A stretch of 63,235 nt of DNA, from contig CAUAJB010000002.1 in NCBI GenBank assembly GCA_958429225.1, positions 1 to 63,235 on the forward strand, given 5' to 3'. Under the pieces are notes generated by a model. It did no database searches, had not been told where the DNA came from, and saw nothing but the letters and a program-made list of their open reading frames with translations. The first letter of the stretch is position 1. Each line of letters opens with the position of its first letter. Source of the DNA: an uncultured Collinsella sp. Lineage in GTDB: Bacteria; Actinomycetota; Coriobacteriia; Coriobacteriales; Coriobacteriaceae. Made by a program: the position numbers and the translations under genes. Positions 32,624-41,521 of the stretch are shown here, piece after piece.

Positions 32624-33233
32624 GGGCGACCTCCTTGGTGGTCGAGAGGATTTCGTGGGCAAAGCCGAGCTCGACGGCGCGCTCGGCCGAAAGGTAGGTG
32701 TCTTTTGCAGTGAGGGACTGGATGCGCTTGGGCGTGAGGCCGCTGCGGTCCGAGAGGATTTGCGTGAGGGTCTTGCGGGTCTGCATGAGACGCCGGCTGG
32801 TTTCCTGCAGCGCAAGTGCCGAGCCGCCCGCCCCTTGGGGGATCAGCGGGTCGTGAATCATGAGCTCTGCATGGGGCGCCATGCGGCGATCGTCGCCGCC
32901 CATAAAGATCACGGCACCCATGGACGCGGCGAATTCCAGACAAACGGTGCGGATGGGGCACGATGCGAGGCGCATGGCGTCATAGATCGCAAGACCCGAT
33001 CGCACGCTTCCGCCGGCGCTGGCGACAAATATGGTGATGGGGCGGCTGGGGTCGGTGGCATCGAGCAGGCGGATCTGCTGGCATAGGTCGTGGGCCATCG
33101 GGGTTTCGATGTTTCCCATGACGGAGAGCTCGCGACGGGCGAGCATCTCATCGTAAATGCTGGTGAGCGTGATACCTCGGGCGGATTCACGCATGGTGAG
33201 GGGGCTGATGATGGGGGAATGATTGGTGTCCAT
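32616..33233 (-). CDS. ClpP-like serine protease encoded in the mobile remnant
   Basis: A 205-residue ClpP-family peptidase. The catalytic triad is readable: Ser in EFAASMGAVIFMGG, His in ELMIHDPLIPQGAGG, and Asp in AKDTYLSAERAVELGFAHEI. The usual GQAASM is EFAASM here, and the N-terminal axial loop differs from housekeeping ClpP. It is translationally coupled to the VirD4-like gene downstream and has a good AAAGGAG site. It probably works with host Clp ATPases or alone on transfer proteins; this is inference. Confidence 0.9.
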   Translation of the reverse strand: MDTNHSPIISPLTMRESARGITLTSIYDEMLARRELSVMGNIETPMAHDLCQQIRLLDATDPSRPITIFVASAGGSVRSGLAIYDAMRLASCPIRTVCLEFAASMGAVIFMGGDDRRMAPHAELMIHDPLIPQGAGGSALALQETSRRLMQTRKTLTQILSDRSGLTPKRIQSLTAKDTYLSAERAVELGFAHEILSTTKEVAHV

Positions 33234-33296
33234 GAGGACTCCTTTCTGTTGGTTGTGTTGTGGAATAGGATTGTTGCCCGCGGAGGGGCTGGCGGG

Positions 33297-34187
33297 CTAC
33301 AGGGTTCGTCCGAGCCTGAGATCGAGCTCGGTTGTGGGGCAGGCTGCCTGTTCGTGCGGCTCGCAAGCGCCAAGGGCTCCAAAGCGATGGAGCGTTGCGA
33401 CGGGCGTGGTGTAGGCGAGCCGCAGCTGATGCTCGACAGGGGCACATCCGTCATTTTTGTAATGAGCCGCGTAGTACTGCGCGATGCTGGCGTTCATCTC
33501 GCTGCCATTGCGATGGCGCTCAAACTGGCGTCTGCAGGTCTCGATGATCTTTGCTACCGACTTGGGTGCCGTCGCGGGAACAAGGGCGAGATAGCCCTCA
33601 AATAGCTCGTTGATGCTCAGGAGGCACAGCAGGTCGATCAGCGTCCTTATGGCTGCTCCCTCGGCGGAAAAGTGCGCGGTCATGCGGTTATATCGGTTGC
33701 GGTCGACGATGGCCGCATGGGGTCTTGGAGTTTTCTGCCCCGTGGTCCCGGGCTTTTGCCGCGCCTGTGTATTGAGCTCGACGTTGCAGCGCTTGAGGCC
33801 GTCCAACGGAAGGAACAGTGCGGTGCGCAGGGTGTTCCGCTTGCTTTCGAGTTCATGACGCTCGTCGGGTTCCCATTCGAGCTTGAGTTTCGTGTCGAGC
33901 GCCGTAAGCATATGGGCTAGGCAGCCTACGGTAAGAACGTACGAATCGTTGTCGCGTTTTGGGGCATAGGGGTCTGTCAGCTTGCGAATGTCGGGGTCGC
34001 CCATGATCTTTGTGCAGCGCTTCAGCAGTTGAGGGTGGTCGGCCAAGATCGTCGCGAGCGGTAGCGACGCGTAGTTCTTGATGGTCGCGGCGGCAAAGGC
34101 GGCGTCATATTCGTTTGCATATGCTCGCTCAATTCGGGCATCCAGAATGCTTTTCTTATCGCCGTCTTCAGCGTGGTGGTTTGTCAT
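33297..34187 (-). CDS. Uncharacterised protein of the mobile remnant
   Basis: A 296-residue mostly helical, charged protein that I do not recognise. There is no signal peptide or membrane segment. A basic, proline-containing middle region (RQKPGTTGQKTPRPH) lies between two helical halves. ATG 34187 follows GGAGAAG. It is the first gene of a three-gene minus-strand unit with the ClpP-like and VirD4-like genes (63-bp gap). By position it could be a replication, mobilisation or regulatory protein, but nothing in the sequence proves that. Confidence 0.7.
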   Translation of the reverse strand: MTNHHAEDGDKKSILDARIERAYANEYDAAFAAATIKNYASLPLATILADHPQLLKRCTKIMGDPDIRKLTDPYAPKRDNDSYVLTVGCLAHMLTALDTKLKLEWEPDERHELESKRNTLRTALFLPLDGLKRCNVELNTQARQKPGTTGQKTPRPHAAIVDRNRYNRMTAHFSAEGAAIRTLIDLLCLLSINELFEGYLALVPATAPKSVAKIIETCRRQFERHRNGSEMNASIAQYYAAHYKNDGCAPVEHQLRLAYTTPVATLHRFGALGACEPHEQAACPTTELDLRLGRTL

Positions 34188-34651
34188 AGCTTCTCCAATC
34201 GGTTGATGTTCGTGCTGTTTGTTGATGTGTTGGTTGTCGTGAGTGATGTGCTTGCCGTGGGTGATGTGCTGACGTTGGGGTGCTATGCGGTTTTCAATGA
34301 GCCCGTGAGGCAGTTGCTGCAGGGGCGGGATGGAACGGCCCATGCAAGGCGGAAGGCATCGTGCTCAAAATCGAGACAGCAATGCCCTGGGTGCCTCACA
34401 TGTGGCAGTTACCTCATTAAGTTGTCATTGCGTTTGGGGTTGTACTTTGCCGATCTTCTTTCTCTTACACGCTGAAAACTGAAACTTCATATGCTCGATC
34501 TACTTAAAACCGCAACGGCGGTCTTTTATCAACTTATATGTCGGAACGTGTCTTTGCAAGTACTTTTTTGCGTTTGTTTCAAATGGGGTGGTTTTGCAAC
34601 CGTCACGCGCCACGCTATGCGAACGTGCCCCGGCTCGGATAAGATGGTGCG
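34188..34651. other. Non-coding right end of the inserted element
   Basis: No convincing gene. From 34195 to 34280 there is a run of short repeats of the GTGATGTGCT type upstream of the unknown gene, likely its promoter region. From 34400 to 34620 the DNA is unusually AT-rich for the genome and includes a small stem (ACCGC with GCGGT at 34509-34522) followed by CTTTT. The stretch ends at the second copy of the pgi 3' end. Confidence 0.5.
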
Positions 34652-34744
34652 ATCGAGTTCTACCGCGCTCACTGCAAGTAGTCTTTGTTGCTGAGATAGG
34701 TCACGGCCGAAAGGGGCCCGTATCCCAACAGATACGGGCCCCTT
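34652..34744. repeat. Direct repeat, right copy: degenerate pgi 3' end plus terminator
   Basis: Starts with the same 17 bases as 31148-31164, keeps the pgi stop codon context (GCAAGTAGTC), and ends with hairpin AAGGGGCCCGTATC paired with GATACGGGCCCCTT, which repeats the pgi terminator. There is no frame for a functional protein. It marks the right boundary of the inserted DNA. Confidence 0.75.
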
Positions 34745-34821
34745 GCTATTTAAATGGGCATGAGGGTGTATTGAGGGGGGATGTCTTGCTGTCGGCATCC
34801 GCGTGCGGTGCCATTCGCTGT

Positions 34822-34842
34822 CCGTAAATTATACGTTTACGG
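34822..34842. promoter_or_regulatory. Palindromic operator CCGTAAA-N7-TTTACGG upstream of deoC
   Basis: A perfect 7-bp inverted repeat spaced by 7 bp, 120 bp before the deoC start. The half-site and spacing suit a dimeric repressor, possibly a nucleoside-responsive one given the target gene. The regulator is not in the window. Confidence 0.5.
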
Positions 34843-34961
34843 CTAATTTCATACCACTTGTCGGAATGCGGACGCTGTCCTTGCATGCCGGGCGTACATT
34901 GAACGTGGTTTTTCGCGTGAAGCCACGAATCGGTTGCCAGCCCTGAACAAGGAGGCCCAGC

Positions 34962-35636
34962 ATGACGCTTGCCAAACCCATCAATAAATACATCGACTAT
35001 ATCGATGCCCCCGAGGACACGTTTGAGCAGTATGTCGAGAAGGCGTTAAAGTACAACTTTCGCTGCGTATTTGCGAACCTGCAGGAGTACGAGACGGGCC
35101 GCGCCATGCTCGAGGGCTCTGACATCATCCTTGCCGGCGCTATCGACTTTCCCCAGGGCACTATGACGCTTGAGGAGAAGCTTGCGAGGTTTGAGGAATA
35201 CGCTGCGTGTGGCTTTACCGAGATTGACTACGTTTTGAATCAGGGGTCGATCGAGAACCGCGATTTTGATGCCATCGAGCGCGAGATGACTACCATTGCT
35301 GATTTTTGTCGCGCGCATGGCATCACTGACAAGGTAATCGTCGAGATGTGCAAGCTGGACGGCGACGACGCCGCCAAGCGCCGTGTATGCGAGATCGCGC
35401 TGGAGGCCAAGCCGGGATTCCTTAAGACATCGACCGGCAGAAGCTTTGGCGGTGCTAAGCTCGAGGACGTGCGGCTGATACACGAGGTGCTCGGCGATGC
35501 CGTGGCAATCAAGGCGGCGGGCGGTATCCATAATTACGAAGAGGCTTGCGCATTCATCGAGGCCGGCGCCAGCGCGTTAGGTGCATCGGCGGGCATCGCG
35601 ATCGTCGAGGGCGCACCGACGGATGAGCGTCGCTAG
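34962..35636 (+). CDS. deoC: Deoxyribose-phosphate aldolase
   Basis: DeoC cleaves 2-deoxyribose-5-phosphate to glyceraldehyde-3-phosphate and acetaldehyde in deoxynucleoside catabolism. The 224-residue TIM barrel has the Schiff-base lysine in KPGFLKTSTGRSFGGAKLEDV and the second lysine in VAIKAAGGIHNYEEA. The ATG has an AAGGAGG site. It stands alone; no other deo gene lies next to it. Confidence 0.94.
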   Translation: MTLAKPINKYIDYIDAPEDTFEQYVEKALKYNFRCVFANLQEYETGRAMLEGSDIILAGAIDFPQGTMTLEEKLARFEEYAACGFTEIDYVLNQGSIENRDFDAIEREMTTIADFCRAHGITDKVIVEMCKLDGDDAAKRRVCEIALEAKPGFLKTSTGRSFGGAKLEDVRLIHEVLGDAVAIKAAGGIHNYEEACAFIEAGASALGASAGIAIVEGAPTDERR

Positions 35637-35785
35637 CAGACGTATTTGACCTGAGCGATAAAGCTTCACGACCACACGCCGTTCATGTTCGAGACAATAT
35701 GACTTTTTGCCCGTTGTAAACGGAGTCGCGATGGGTGTTCTGTATGATGGCTCAGACAAGGTTGTTCAATGACAGGGAGGCATAT

Positions 35786-36628
35786 ATGGCAATCAAAGCC
35801 ATCGCGATGGATATCGACGGTACGCTCACCAACGATCAGAAAGTGATTAGCCCGCGTACGCGCGAGAAGCTGCTCGCGGCGCAGGAGTCGGGCATTAAGC
35901 TCATTTTGGCTTCGGGCCGTCCCGCATGGGGGCTCCACGCCTTGGCGCAGGAGCTCGACCTCCAAAACCATGACGGTCTGCTAGTTGCCTTTAACGGCGC
36001 ACACGTCGTCGATGCCCAGACCGACGAGGTGCTGTTCGATCAGGCTATGCCTGCCGACGAATTGCATCGCCTGATTGATCACCTGCGTAATTTTGACGTG
36101 ATCCCTATGATTTCGCTCGGTCGCGATTTGCACGTCGAGGACTCGTACCGCTGCATGATCACGCTGCCTGACGGCTCGCAGAAAAACATCGTCAAATACG
36201 AGCGCGATGCGTGCGATCTTAAGATCCGCGAGGTCGAGAGCCTGCATGAGGTCGCTGATGCTTATCCCGTGGACAAGCTGCTGACGGCGGGCGATCCGGC
36301 CTACCTGCAGGCGCATTACGAGGAGATGTATGCGCCCTTTAAGCAGACGCTTTCGGGCATGTTTACGGCCGACTGGTACTTTGAGTACACGGCGCCCGGT
36401 ATCGACAAAGCCCGTGCGCTCGAGGGTGCCCTGCCCAAACTCGGCATCGATGCCAGCGAGGTCGTATCGTTTGGCGACGGCCAGAACGACAAGTCCATGA
36501 TTGAGTGGGCCGGCACCGGTGTTGCCATGGGTAACGCCGTCGATGAGGTTAAGGCTGTGGCCCAGATGGTGACCGCCGATAACAACGAAGATGGTATTGC
36601 AATGGCGCTGGATAAGCTGCTGGGTTAG
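35786..36628 (+). CDS. Cof-type HAD-IIB phosphatase
   Basis: A 280-residue HAD hydrolase close to YidA-type sugar phosphatases: motif I is MDIDGTLTND, motif II lies in LASGRPAWG, and GDGQNDKSMIEWAG carries motif IV. The ATG at 35786 has AGGGAGG upstream. It is separated from the next HAD gene by a terminator. Substrate unknown. Confidence 0.92.
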   Translation: MAIKAIAMDIDGTLTNDQKVISPRTREKLLAAQESGIKLILASGRPAWGLHALAQELDLQNHDGLLVAFNGAHVVDAQTDEVLFDQAMPADELHRLIDHLRNFDVIPMISLGRDLHVEDSYRCMITLPDGSQKNIVKYERDACDLKIREVESLHEVADAYPVDKLLTAGDPAYLQAHYEEMYAPFKQTLSGMFTADWYFEYTAPGIDKARALEGALPKLGIDASEVVSFGDGQNDKSMIEWAGTGVAMGNAVDEVKAVAQMVTADNNEDGIAMALDKLLG

Positions 36629-36650
36629 AATCGCCGATAATGCATGGTTT

Positions 36651-36677
36651 GGGCGCCTGCTTGCAGGCGCCCTTTTG
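36651..36677 (+). terminator. Terminator between two HAD phosphatase genes
   Basis: A 10-bp perfect stem (GGGCGCCTGC with GCAGGCGCCC) with a 2-nt centre, so the real loop opens the last pairs, followed by TTTTG. Confidence 0.85.
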
Positions 36678-36691
36678 TTAGGGAGGGTGCC

Positions 36692-37351
36692 GTGTCCGCA
36701 TTTCCGTTCGACGCCGTTATCTTTGACATGGACGGCGTCATTGTCGATACCGAGTATTACTACCTGGGCGAGACTGCCGCGTTTGCCAAGGAGCTTGGGC
36801 TTAATCTGACTCAAGAGGAGTTGAATGGGCAGGTCGGTACCTCGCATCAGTTCTTCCTGCATATGCTGGTCGATTGGTTTGAGCGCGCCGGTAAGGGGCA
36901 CTTCACTGGCGAGGAAGCGTTGGCCCGTTGGGACGAGTGGGCGCATGAGCGTCCGCGCGACTATCAGGCTTTGATTAACCCAGGCGCCGTGGATACGATT
37001 CGAGAGCTGCCGCGCCGTGGCGTTCGCGTGGCGCTTGCCAGCTCGTCTCCCATGGTTAGCATCGAGGAAGTGCTCAACGCATGCGGGCTGTCGGATGCCT
37101 TTGAGTATGTGGTGAGCGGCGAGCAGTTTAAGGAGAGTAAACCCGAGCCCGACATCTACCTGCATGCGCTAGACCTGCTGGGGCTGCCCGCGAATCGCTG
37201 CTGCTGCGTTGAGGATTCCGTTCCGGGCATTACCGCGGGTAAGCGAGCCGGCCTGACGGTTATTGCCAAGCGCGAGGAGCGCTTTGGCTTTAGCCAGGAT
37301 GCCGCGGACAAGATTATCGACCAGCTGCCGGAGCTGCTCACGCTTTCTTAG
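36692..37351 (+). CDS. HAD-IA hydrolase, beta-phosphoglucomutase-like
   Basis: A 219-residue HAD protein with motif I FDMDGVIVDTE, motif II ALASSSPMVSIEEVL, a lysine in FKESKPEPDIYL and motif IV CCVEDSVPGITAGKRAG. The order is that of beta-phosphoglucomutase/phosphatase-like enzymes, which act on sugar phosphates. The GTG at 36692 has GGGAGGG; the longer frame begins inside the upstream terminator and is rejected. Confidence 0.9.
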   Translation: MSAFPFDAVIFDMDGVIVDTEYYYLGETAAFAKELGLNLTQEELNGQVGTSHQFFLHMLVDWFERAGKGHFTGEEALARWDEWAHERPRDYQALINPGAVDTIRELPRRGVRVALASSSPMVSIEEVLNACGLSDAFEYVVSGEQFKESKPEPDIYLHALDLLGLPANRCCCVEDSVPGITAGKRAGLTVIAKREERFGFSQDAADKIIDQLPELLTLS

Positions 37352-37501
37352 GAGCGCGGTAGTTGCGCGTTTTTCGGGTCAGATGAGTAAATACCCGACA
37401 TTTTGGTGCGGCAGCAAGCATACTTTATGCTAATGCGGGCTTAAGGGCTTGTTGAATGCCCTTGAGACCGCTTTTGACTTAATTGTGCTGGGAGAGGGTA
37501 T

Positions 37502-38245
37502 ATGCCACCGACTGAAGGGCTAACTGACGGTAAAGCAGCGATACCGCTGTACCAACAGGTCATTGATATCATTAAAAACGAAATCAACTCCGGCGCCTAC
37601 AAGGCAGGCGCGCGGATACCCAACGAATTCGAATTGGCTGAGAGCTATAAAGTTGGCCGCGTTACCGTGCGACGCGCTATTGAGGAGCTCGTCCAGCAGG
37701 GCTATCTAACGAAGCGACAGGGGAAAGGCACGTTCGTCAATGCCCCCAAGCTCAAGCGCAAGATTCGCCAGAAGGATGACGTCCAGAGTTTTTCGGACGC
37801 ATGCCGCGTTAACGGAATGGAGCCGGGGGCGTGCGTCATTTCGAGAAAGATACTGCCGGCAGATTCTACCGAAGCGCAGTTCTTTGGTGTTCCCGTTGGA
37901 ACTGATTTGATTTGCGTTGAGCGTGTACGTACTGCCGATGGAGTCCCCGTCATGCTCGAGAACAACATATACGTTTACGAGGACAACGCCTATCTATCAA
38001 CGGCACCTCTATCTAACCAATCCATTTTTGAGTTCGTGCGCAACCGAACGGGCCGCACGCCCGCGTTTACCGACCCGTGCACGCTCGAGATCGCGTGCGC
38101 GTCGCCCGAGGTCGCTCGGCTGTTGGCAGTTCCCGTTGGCGAACCCTTGTTTTATATGGAAGCCTTCTTTTTCGATGAGCAGCGGCGGCCGTTTATCATC
38201 GGTCGTCAGCGGATCGTTGGGTCTCGCTACGTTTTTGACATCTAG
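37502..38245 (+). CDS. GntR/HutC-family regulator, probable controller of the Amadori-product operon
   Basis: A 247-residue GntR-type repressor: winged helix at residues 12-80 (IPLYQQVIDIIKNEINSG, then AESYKVGRVTVRRAIEELVQ) and a C-terminal UTRA domain that senses a sugar-phosphate-like ligand. Its position directly ahead of an frl-like operon makes it a likely FrlR equivalent; the inverted repeat at 38399-38421 is a possible operator. ATG 37502 has a GGGAGAGG site. Confidence 0.9.
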   Translation: MPPTEGLTDGKAAIPLYQQVIDIIKNEINSGAYKAGARIPNEFELAESYKVGRVTVRRAIEELVQQGYLTKRQGKGTFVNAPKLKRKIRQKDDVQSFSDACRVNGMEPGACVISRKILPADSTEAQFFGVPVGTDLICVERVRTADGVPVMLENNIYVYEDNAYLSTAPLSNQSIFEFVRNRTGRTPAFTDPCTLEIACASPEVARLLAVPVGEPLFYMEAFFFDEQRRPFIIGRQRIVGSRYVFDI

Positions 38246-38255
38246 GACATTGCGA

Positions 38256-38295
38256 ATGGAAACGCCCGGTGGATCATCTCACCGGGCGTTTCCAT
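38256..38295. terminator. Perfect 15-bp hairpin after the GntR gene
   Basis: Arms ATGGAAACGCCCGGT and ACCGGGCGTTTCCAT pair perfectly around a 10-nt loop. There is no T-run, so it may stabilise or end the regulator transcript rather than act as a classical terminator. Confidence 0.6.
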
Positions 38296-38398
38296 ACCGT
38301 TCACGGCGCGAACACAACCGTTCAACCGCGTTGCGGCAACCAGTTTGAAATTATCTTGATGAAGGAAAAAGCTGCTGGTAATCTATGGGACGTCATAG

Positions 38399-38421
38399 AA
38401 CGTTTGCCTTATGCAAACGTT
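38399..38421. promoter_or_regulatory. Inverted repeat (AACGTTTGC-N5-GCAAACGTT) upstream of the YfcC-type permease gene
   Basis: A perfect 9-bp inverted repeat, about 43 bp before the first catabolic gene and directly downstream of a GntR regulator gene. It is the best candidate operator for that regulator. Confidence 0.5.
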
Positions 38422-38463
38422 GAAGCGAGATGCGATGCAGTCTCGAGTTCTTTGGAGGTATCT

Positions 38464-39927
38464 ATGTCAGATACGAAGGCGAAGAAGACAAACAGACGTT
38501 TTAAGTTCAAATTACCGCATGTCTATACGATCATGTTCTTGCTGATCGTTGTCTTTGCGGTCCTGACTTGGATCGTTCCCTCTGGTCAGTATCAGCGCAA
38601 GACGATTTCGACAGCGGCGGGCGAGCGTGAAGTCGCCGTTGCTGGAACCTATGAACAGGTCGATAAGAACTACACCGATTCCGAGACCGGCGAGACCATC
38701 AATCTGGGCCAGGATATCTTCGCGGTTCTGCAAGCGCCCACCAAGGGTATCCAAGAGGCTGCCGACGTCGTTGCGTTCGTCTTATTGATTGGCGGATCGT
38801 TCGCGATCATCACCAAGACCAACGCTTTGAATGCCGGCATGAGCCGTGTGATTAAAAAGCTCAAGAACAAGGACATCCTCATCATTCCCATCACGATGAC
38901 ATTGCTGTCCATTTGCGGCACTACGTTTGGTATGTCTGAGGAAGCCCTGCCGTTCTATGCCATCTTCATTCCCATCATGATGGGTATCGGTTATGACTCG
39001 ATGACGGCATTCATCATCTGCTTCCTTGGTCCTAACCTGGGATATTGTGCTTCGACCATCGACCCGTTTAATGTTTTGATCGCCCAAGGCATCATTGGCA
39101 TCGAGGGTAATCCGCAACTGTGGCTGCGCGCCGTTTCTTGGGTCATCTTCACTGCCGTCGGTATCGCATGGGCCATGCGCTACGCCATGCGCGTCAAGAA
39201 AAACCCCGAGTCGTCCATTGTGTACGAGGACGATAAGCTCAAGCGTATTGAGTTTTCCGTGACCGATGCCTCCATCGAGGAAGAGTTCACTATCCGTCAG
39301 AAGCTCGTGCTTATCGATTTTGCTTGCGGTATGGGCATTATCGTCTGGGGTCTTGTTACCCAGGGCTGGTACATGAATGAGATTTCCGCCGTGTTCCTTG
39401 GCATGGGCTTGCTTGCCGGTATCCTGGGCGGTCTTGACCAGCAGACAATCGCAGAGGAGTTCGTTAAGGGTCTCGCCGACTTTGCGTACGCTGCCATCGT
39501 TATCGGTATCGCTCGCGGTATTCTGGTCATCGCCGAGGGCGGCATGATCATCGACACCATCCTCCAGGCGCTCGCTACCGCGCTCGCCGGTGCACCCGCC
39601 GCCGTCTACACCACGTTTATGTATATCGTCCTTGGCCTGCTCTCTTTGCTGGTTCCCTCGAGTTCTGGCCTGGCGGCGCTCACCATGCCCGTTATGGGCC
39701 CCCTGACCGAGCTCATGGGCCTCAATCCCGAGGCGGCCGTCACCGCGCTCCAGTTTGCCAACCAGACCATCAACACCATCAGCCCCGTGGCGGGCATGAC
39801 GGTCGCCGGTCTTGCCGTGGCTAGGATTTCGTTTGGCCAATGGTGGAAGACCATTTGGAAGTTCTTCATTTTCATGGTCGTGTTTGGCTTGGTCATTACT
39901 GCCATTTCCGGCATGCTTCCGGCGTAG
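38464..39927 (+). CDS. YfcC-family membrane transporter
   Basis: A 487-residue polytopic membrane protein of the YfcC/DcuC-like superfamily, with about 12 helices, the FKLPHVYTIMFLLIVVFAVLT start and the LLSLLVPSSSGLAALTMPVMGP motif. Relatives transport dicarboxylates, amino acids or short peptides. Lying at the head of an frl-like operon, it probably imports fructoselysine or another Amadori compound, replacing FrlA or an ABC system; this is inference. ATG 38464 has TTTGGAGG. Confidence 0.9.
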   Translation: MSDTKAKKTNRRFKFKLPHVYTIMFLLIVVFAVLTWIVPSGQYQRKTISTAAGEREVAVAGTYEQVDKNYTDSETGETINLGQDIFAVLQAPTKGIQEAADVVAFVLLIGGSFAIITKTNALNAGMSRVIKKLKNKDILIIPITMTLLSICGTTFGMSEEALPFYAIFIPIMMGIGYDSMTAFIICFLGPNLGYCASTIDPFNVLIAQGIIGIEGNPQLWLRAVSWVIFTAVGIAWAMRYAMRVKKNPESSIVYEDDKLKRIEFSVTDASIEEEFTIRQKLVLIDFACGMGIIVWGLVTQGWYMNEISAVFLGMGLLAGILGGLDQQTIAEEFVKGLADFAYAAIVIGIARGILVIAEGGMIIDTILQALATALAGAPAAVYTTFMYIVLGLLSLLVPSSSGLAALTMPVMGPLTELMGLNPEAAVTALQFANQTINTISPVAGMTVAGLAVARISFGQWWKTIWKFFIFMVVFGLVITAISGMLPA

Positions 39928-39936
39928 GTGGTTGTG

Positions 39937-41520
39937 ATGTCTGATCGTTTGACGGTCCTGACGTCTAAGAGCGTCTTTACCGGTACGGGGGACCTGCCGT
40001 TTGAAGGTTTCGTAGCGGTCCGTGGCAATCGAATTGAGGCTGTTGGCACCAAGTGTGAGCTAGCTTCGTATTTGACCCAGGCGGACGAGGTAGTTGACCT
40101 GGGCGACCGCACCGTCATGCCTGGCCTGATCGATGTGCATACCTTCTATACAGGCTGGGCGCTGCGGACGTTGGGGCCTGATCTGTCCGGCATCGCTGAT
40201 GCCAAAGAGGCCGTGTCGCTCTTGCGTGCATGGAAAGAAGATCGTCCGGATTGCGCGGCGGCTTTTGGCCACAACCTACCCGAAACGTTGGCATCGGATG
40301 CCGAGAACGCAAATACGGCAGCTGTGTTTGACGATTGTTTTGGCGATATCCCCGTCGTCTGCTTTACACCAGGAGCGGGGACCTGCGTTCTCAACGCTGC
40401 CGCCAGTGCGCGATACGGCTTTACACCCCAGGCGTGCTATGCCGAGAAGATCTGGCGCATGATGAGCGATTTCCTCGCGCTGCCCGAGGTGCGTGCCGGG
40501 TATTCGGACTACATGAGCATGCTTAACGAGCGCGGCGTTACCGCCATCAAGGAGATGGCGTTTGATGACTACTACGGCTTTGCCGACGAAATGGCTCGCC
40601 GTGAGGAATCTGGTGAGCTGACGGTTCGCGTCTCTATGATGTCGCAGCCGGTGGGTGCCGGTGCAAATCTGGCATATGCCCGCGAGGCGCGAGAGCGCTT
40701 CCGGGGACCGTTCGTTTGTTTTTCTGGCTTCAACCGTATGACCGATCGCGGCGTATGGGCGGGGCTTGCCGAGATGATTGATCCCTATGAGGACACGGCC
40801 GATGCGGGCGCTGCCGGCAAGACGGTCGTCGAGGAGCCAGAGTGGGATCTGATTGAGAACGAGCTGCGTGCAATTGATGCTGACGGCTTCCGATATTCCT
40901 TGCATTGCCAGGGCGATGGCGCCGTTCGTCGCACCGTGGCGCTCTATGCCTCGCTGCCTCGAGACGAGCATGGACGGATGCTTCGCCGCCATGCGATTAC
41001 CGATCTCGAGAACTCTGACCCGACCGATCTTGTCGAGTTTGGCAAGTTAGGTGGAATTTGCGAGGTCTATCCGCAGATTCTGACGCTGGACCGGCGCGAG
41101 GATTGCCTGTCGATGATGCGTCGACAAATTGGCGAGACGCGACTTTTGCACAGCTGGAATCGCCGCGGCATGGAAGATTCCGGATGCACAGTGTGCTGCG
41201 GCACGGATCTGCCGCTACTGATTCCGAGCCTGGGCGAGTCAATCTACAGCGCGTGCGGCGGATTTTTCGCCGACGGACTGCCCGTGAATGAGGTCAATAC
41301 GCTGACGCTTGTCGAGCTCTTGCGCGCTTGGACTGCCGGGGGCGCGTACGATCTGATGCGCGAAGACGAGCTGGGTACGCTTGAGGTTGGCAAGCTTGCC
41401 GATATCTGCGTGCTCGATCGGGATGTGTTTGACCTCGATTATCGCGACGCACGCGATCTTGCGGTTGATATGACGATGTTGGACGGACAAATCGTGTTCG
41501 ATCGAAATAAGGAGGCATAA
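39937..41520 (+). CDS. Amidohydrolase family protein (YtcJ-like)
   Basis: A 527-residue amidohydrolase with the metal-binding start VMPGLIDVHTFY (one His replaced, since the usual HxH is HTF), a central barrel and the C-terminal TVCCGTDLPLL and GTLEVGKLADICVLDRD segments. The reduced HxH motif suggests a mononuclear or altered metal site. It is co-transcribed with frl-like genes, so it may hydrolyse a conjugated Amadori product or an N-acyl form before phosphorylation; the substrate is not known. It begins about 10 bp after the permease gene. Confidence 0.85.
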   Translation: MSDRLTVLTSKSVFTGTGDLPFEGFVAVRGNRIEAVGTKCELASYLTQADEVVDLGDRTVMPGLIDVHTFYTGWALRTLGPDLSGIADAKEAVSLLRAWKEDRPDCAAAFGHNLPETLASDAENANTAAVFDDCFGDIPVVCFTPGAGTCVLNAAASARYGFTPQACYAEKIWRMMSDFLALPEVRAGYSDYMSMLNERGVTAIKEMAFDDYYGFADEMARREESGELTVRVSMMSQPVGAGANLAYAREARERFRGPFVCFSGFNRMTDRGVWAGLAEMIDPYEDTADAGAAGKTVVEEPEWDLIENELRAIDADGFRYSLHCQGDGAVRRTVALYASLPRDEHGRMLRRHAITDLENSDPTDLVEFGKLGGICEVYPQILTLDRREDCLSMMRRQIGETRLLHSWNRRGMEDSGCTVCCGTDLPLLIPSLGESIYSACGGFFADGLPVNEVNTLTLVELLRAWTAGGAYDLMREDELGTLEVGKLADICVLDRDVFDLDYRDARDLAVDMTMLDGQIVFDRNKEA

Positions 41521-41521
41521 G

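Noticed and set aside
32616..33233. ClpP-like gene as a phage head-maturation protease
   Set aside because: No capsid, portal or other phage genes are nearby; the neighbour is a conjugative coupling ATPase.
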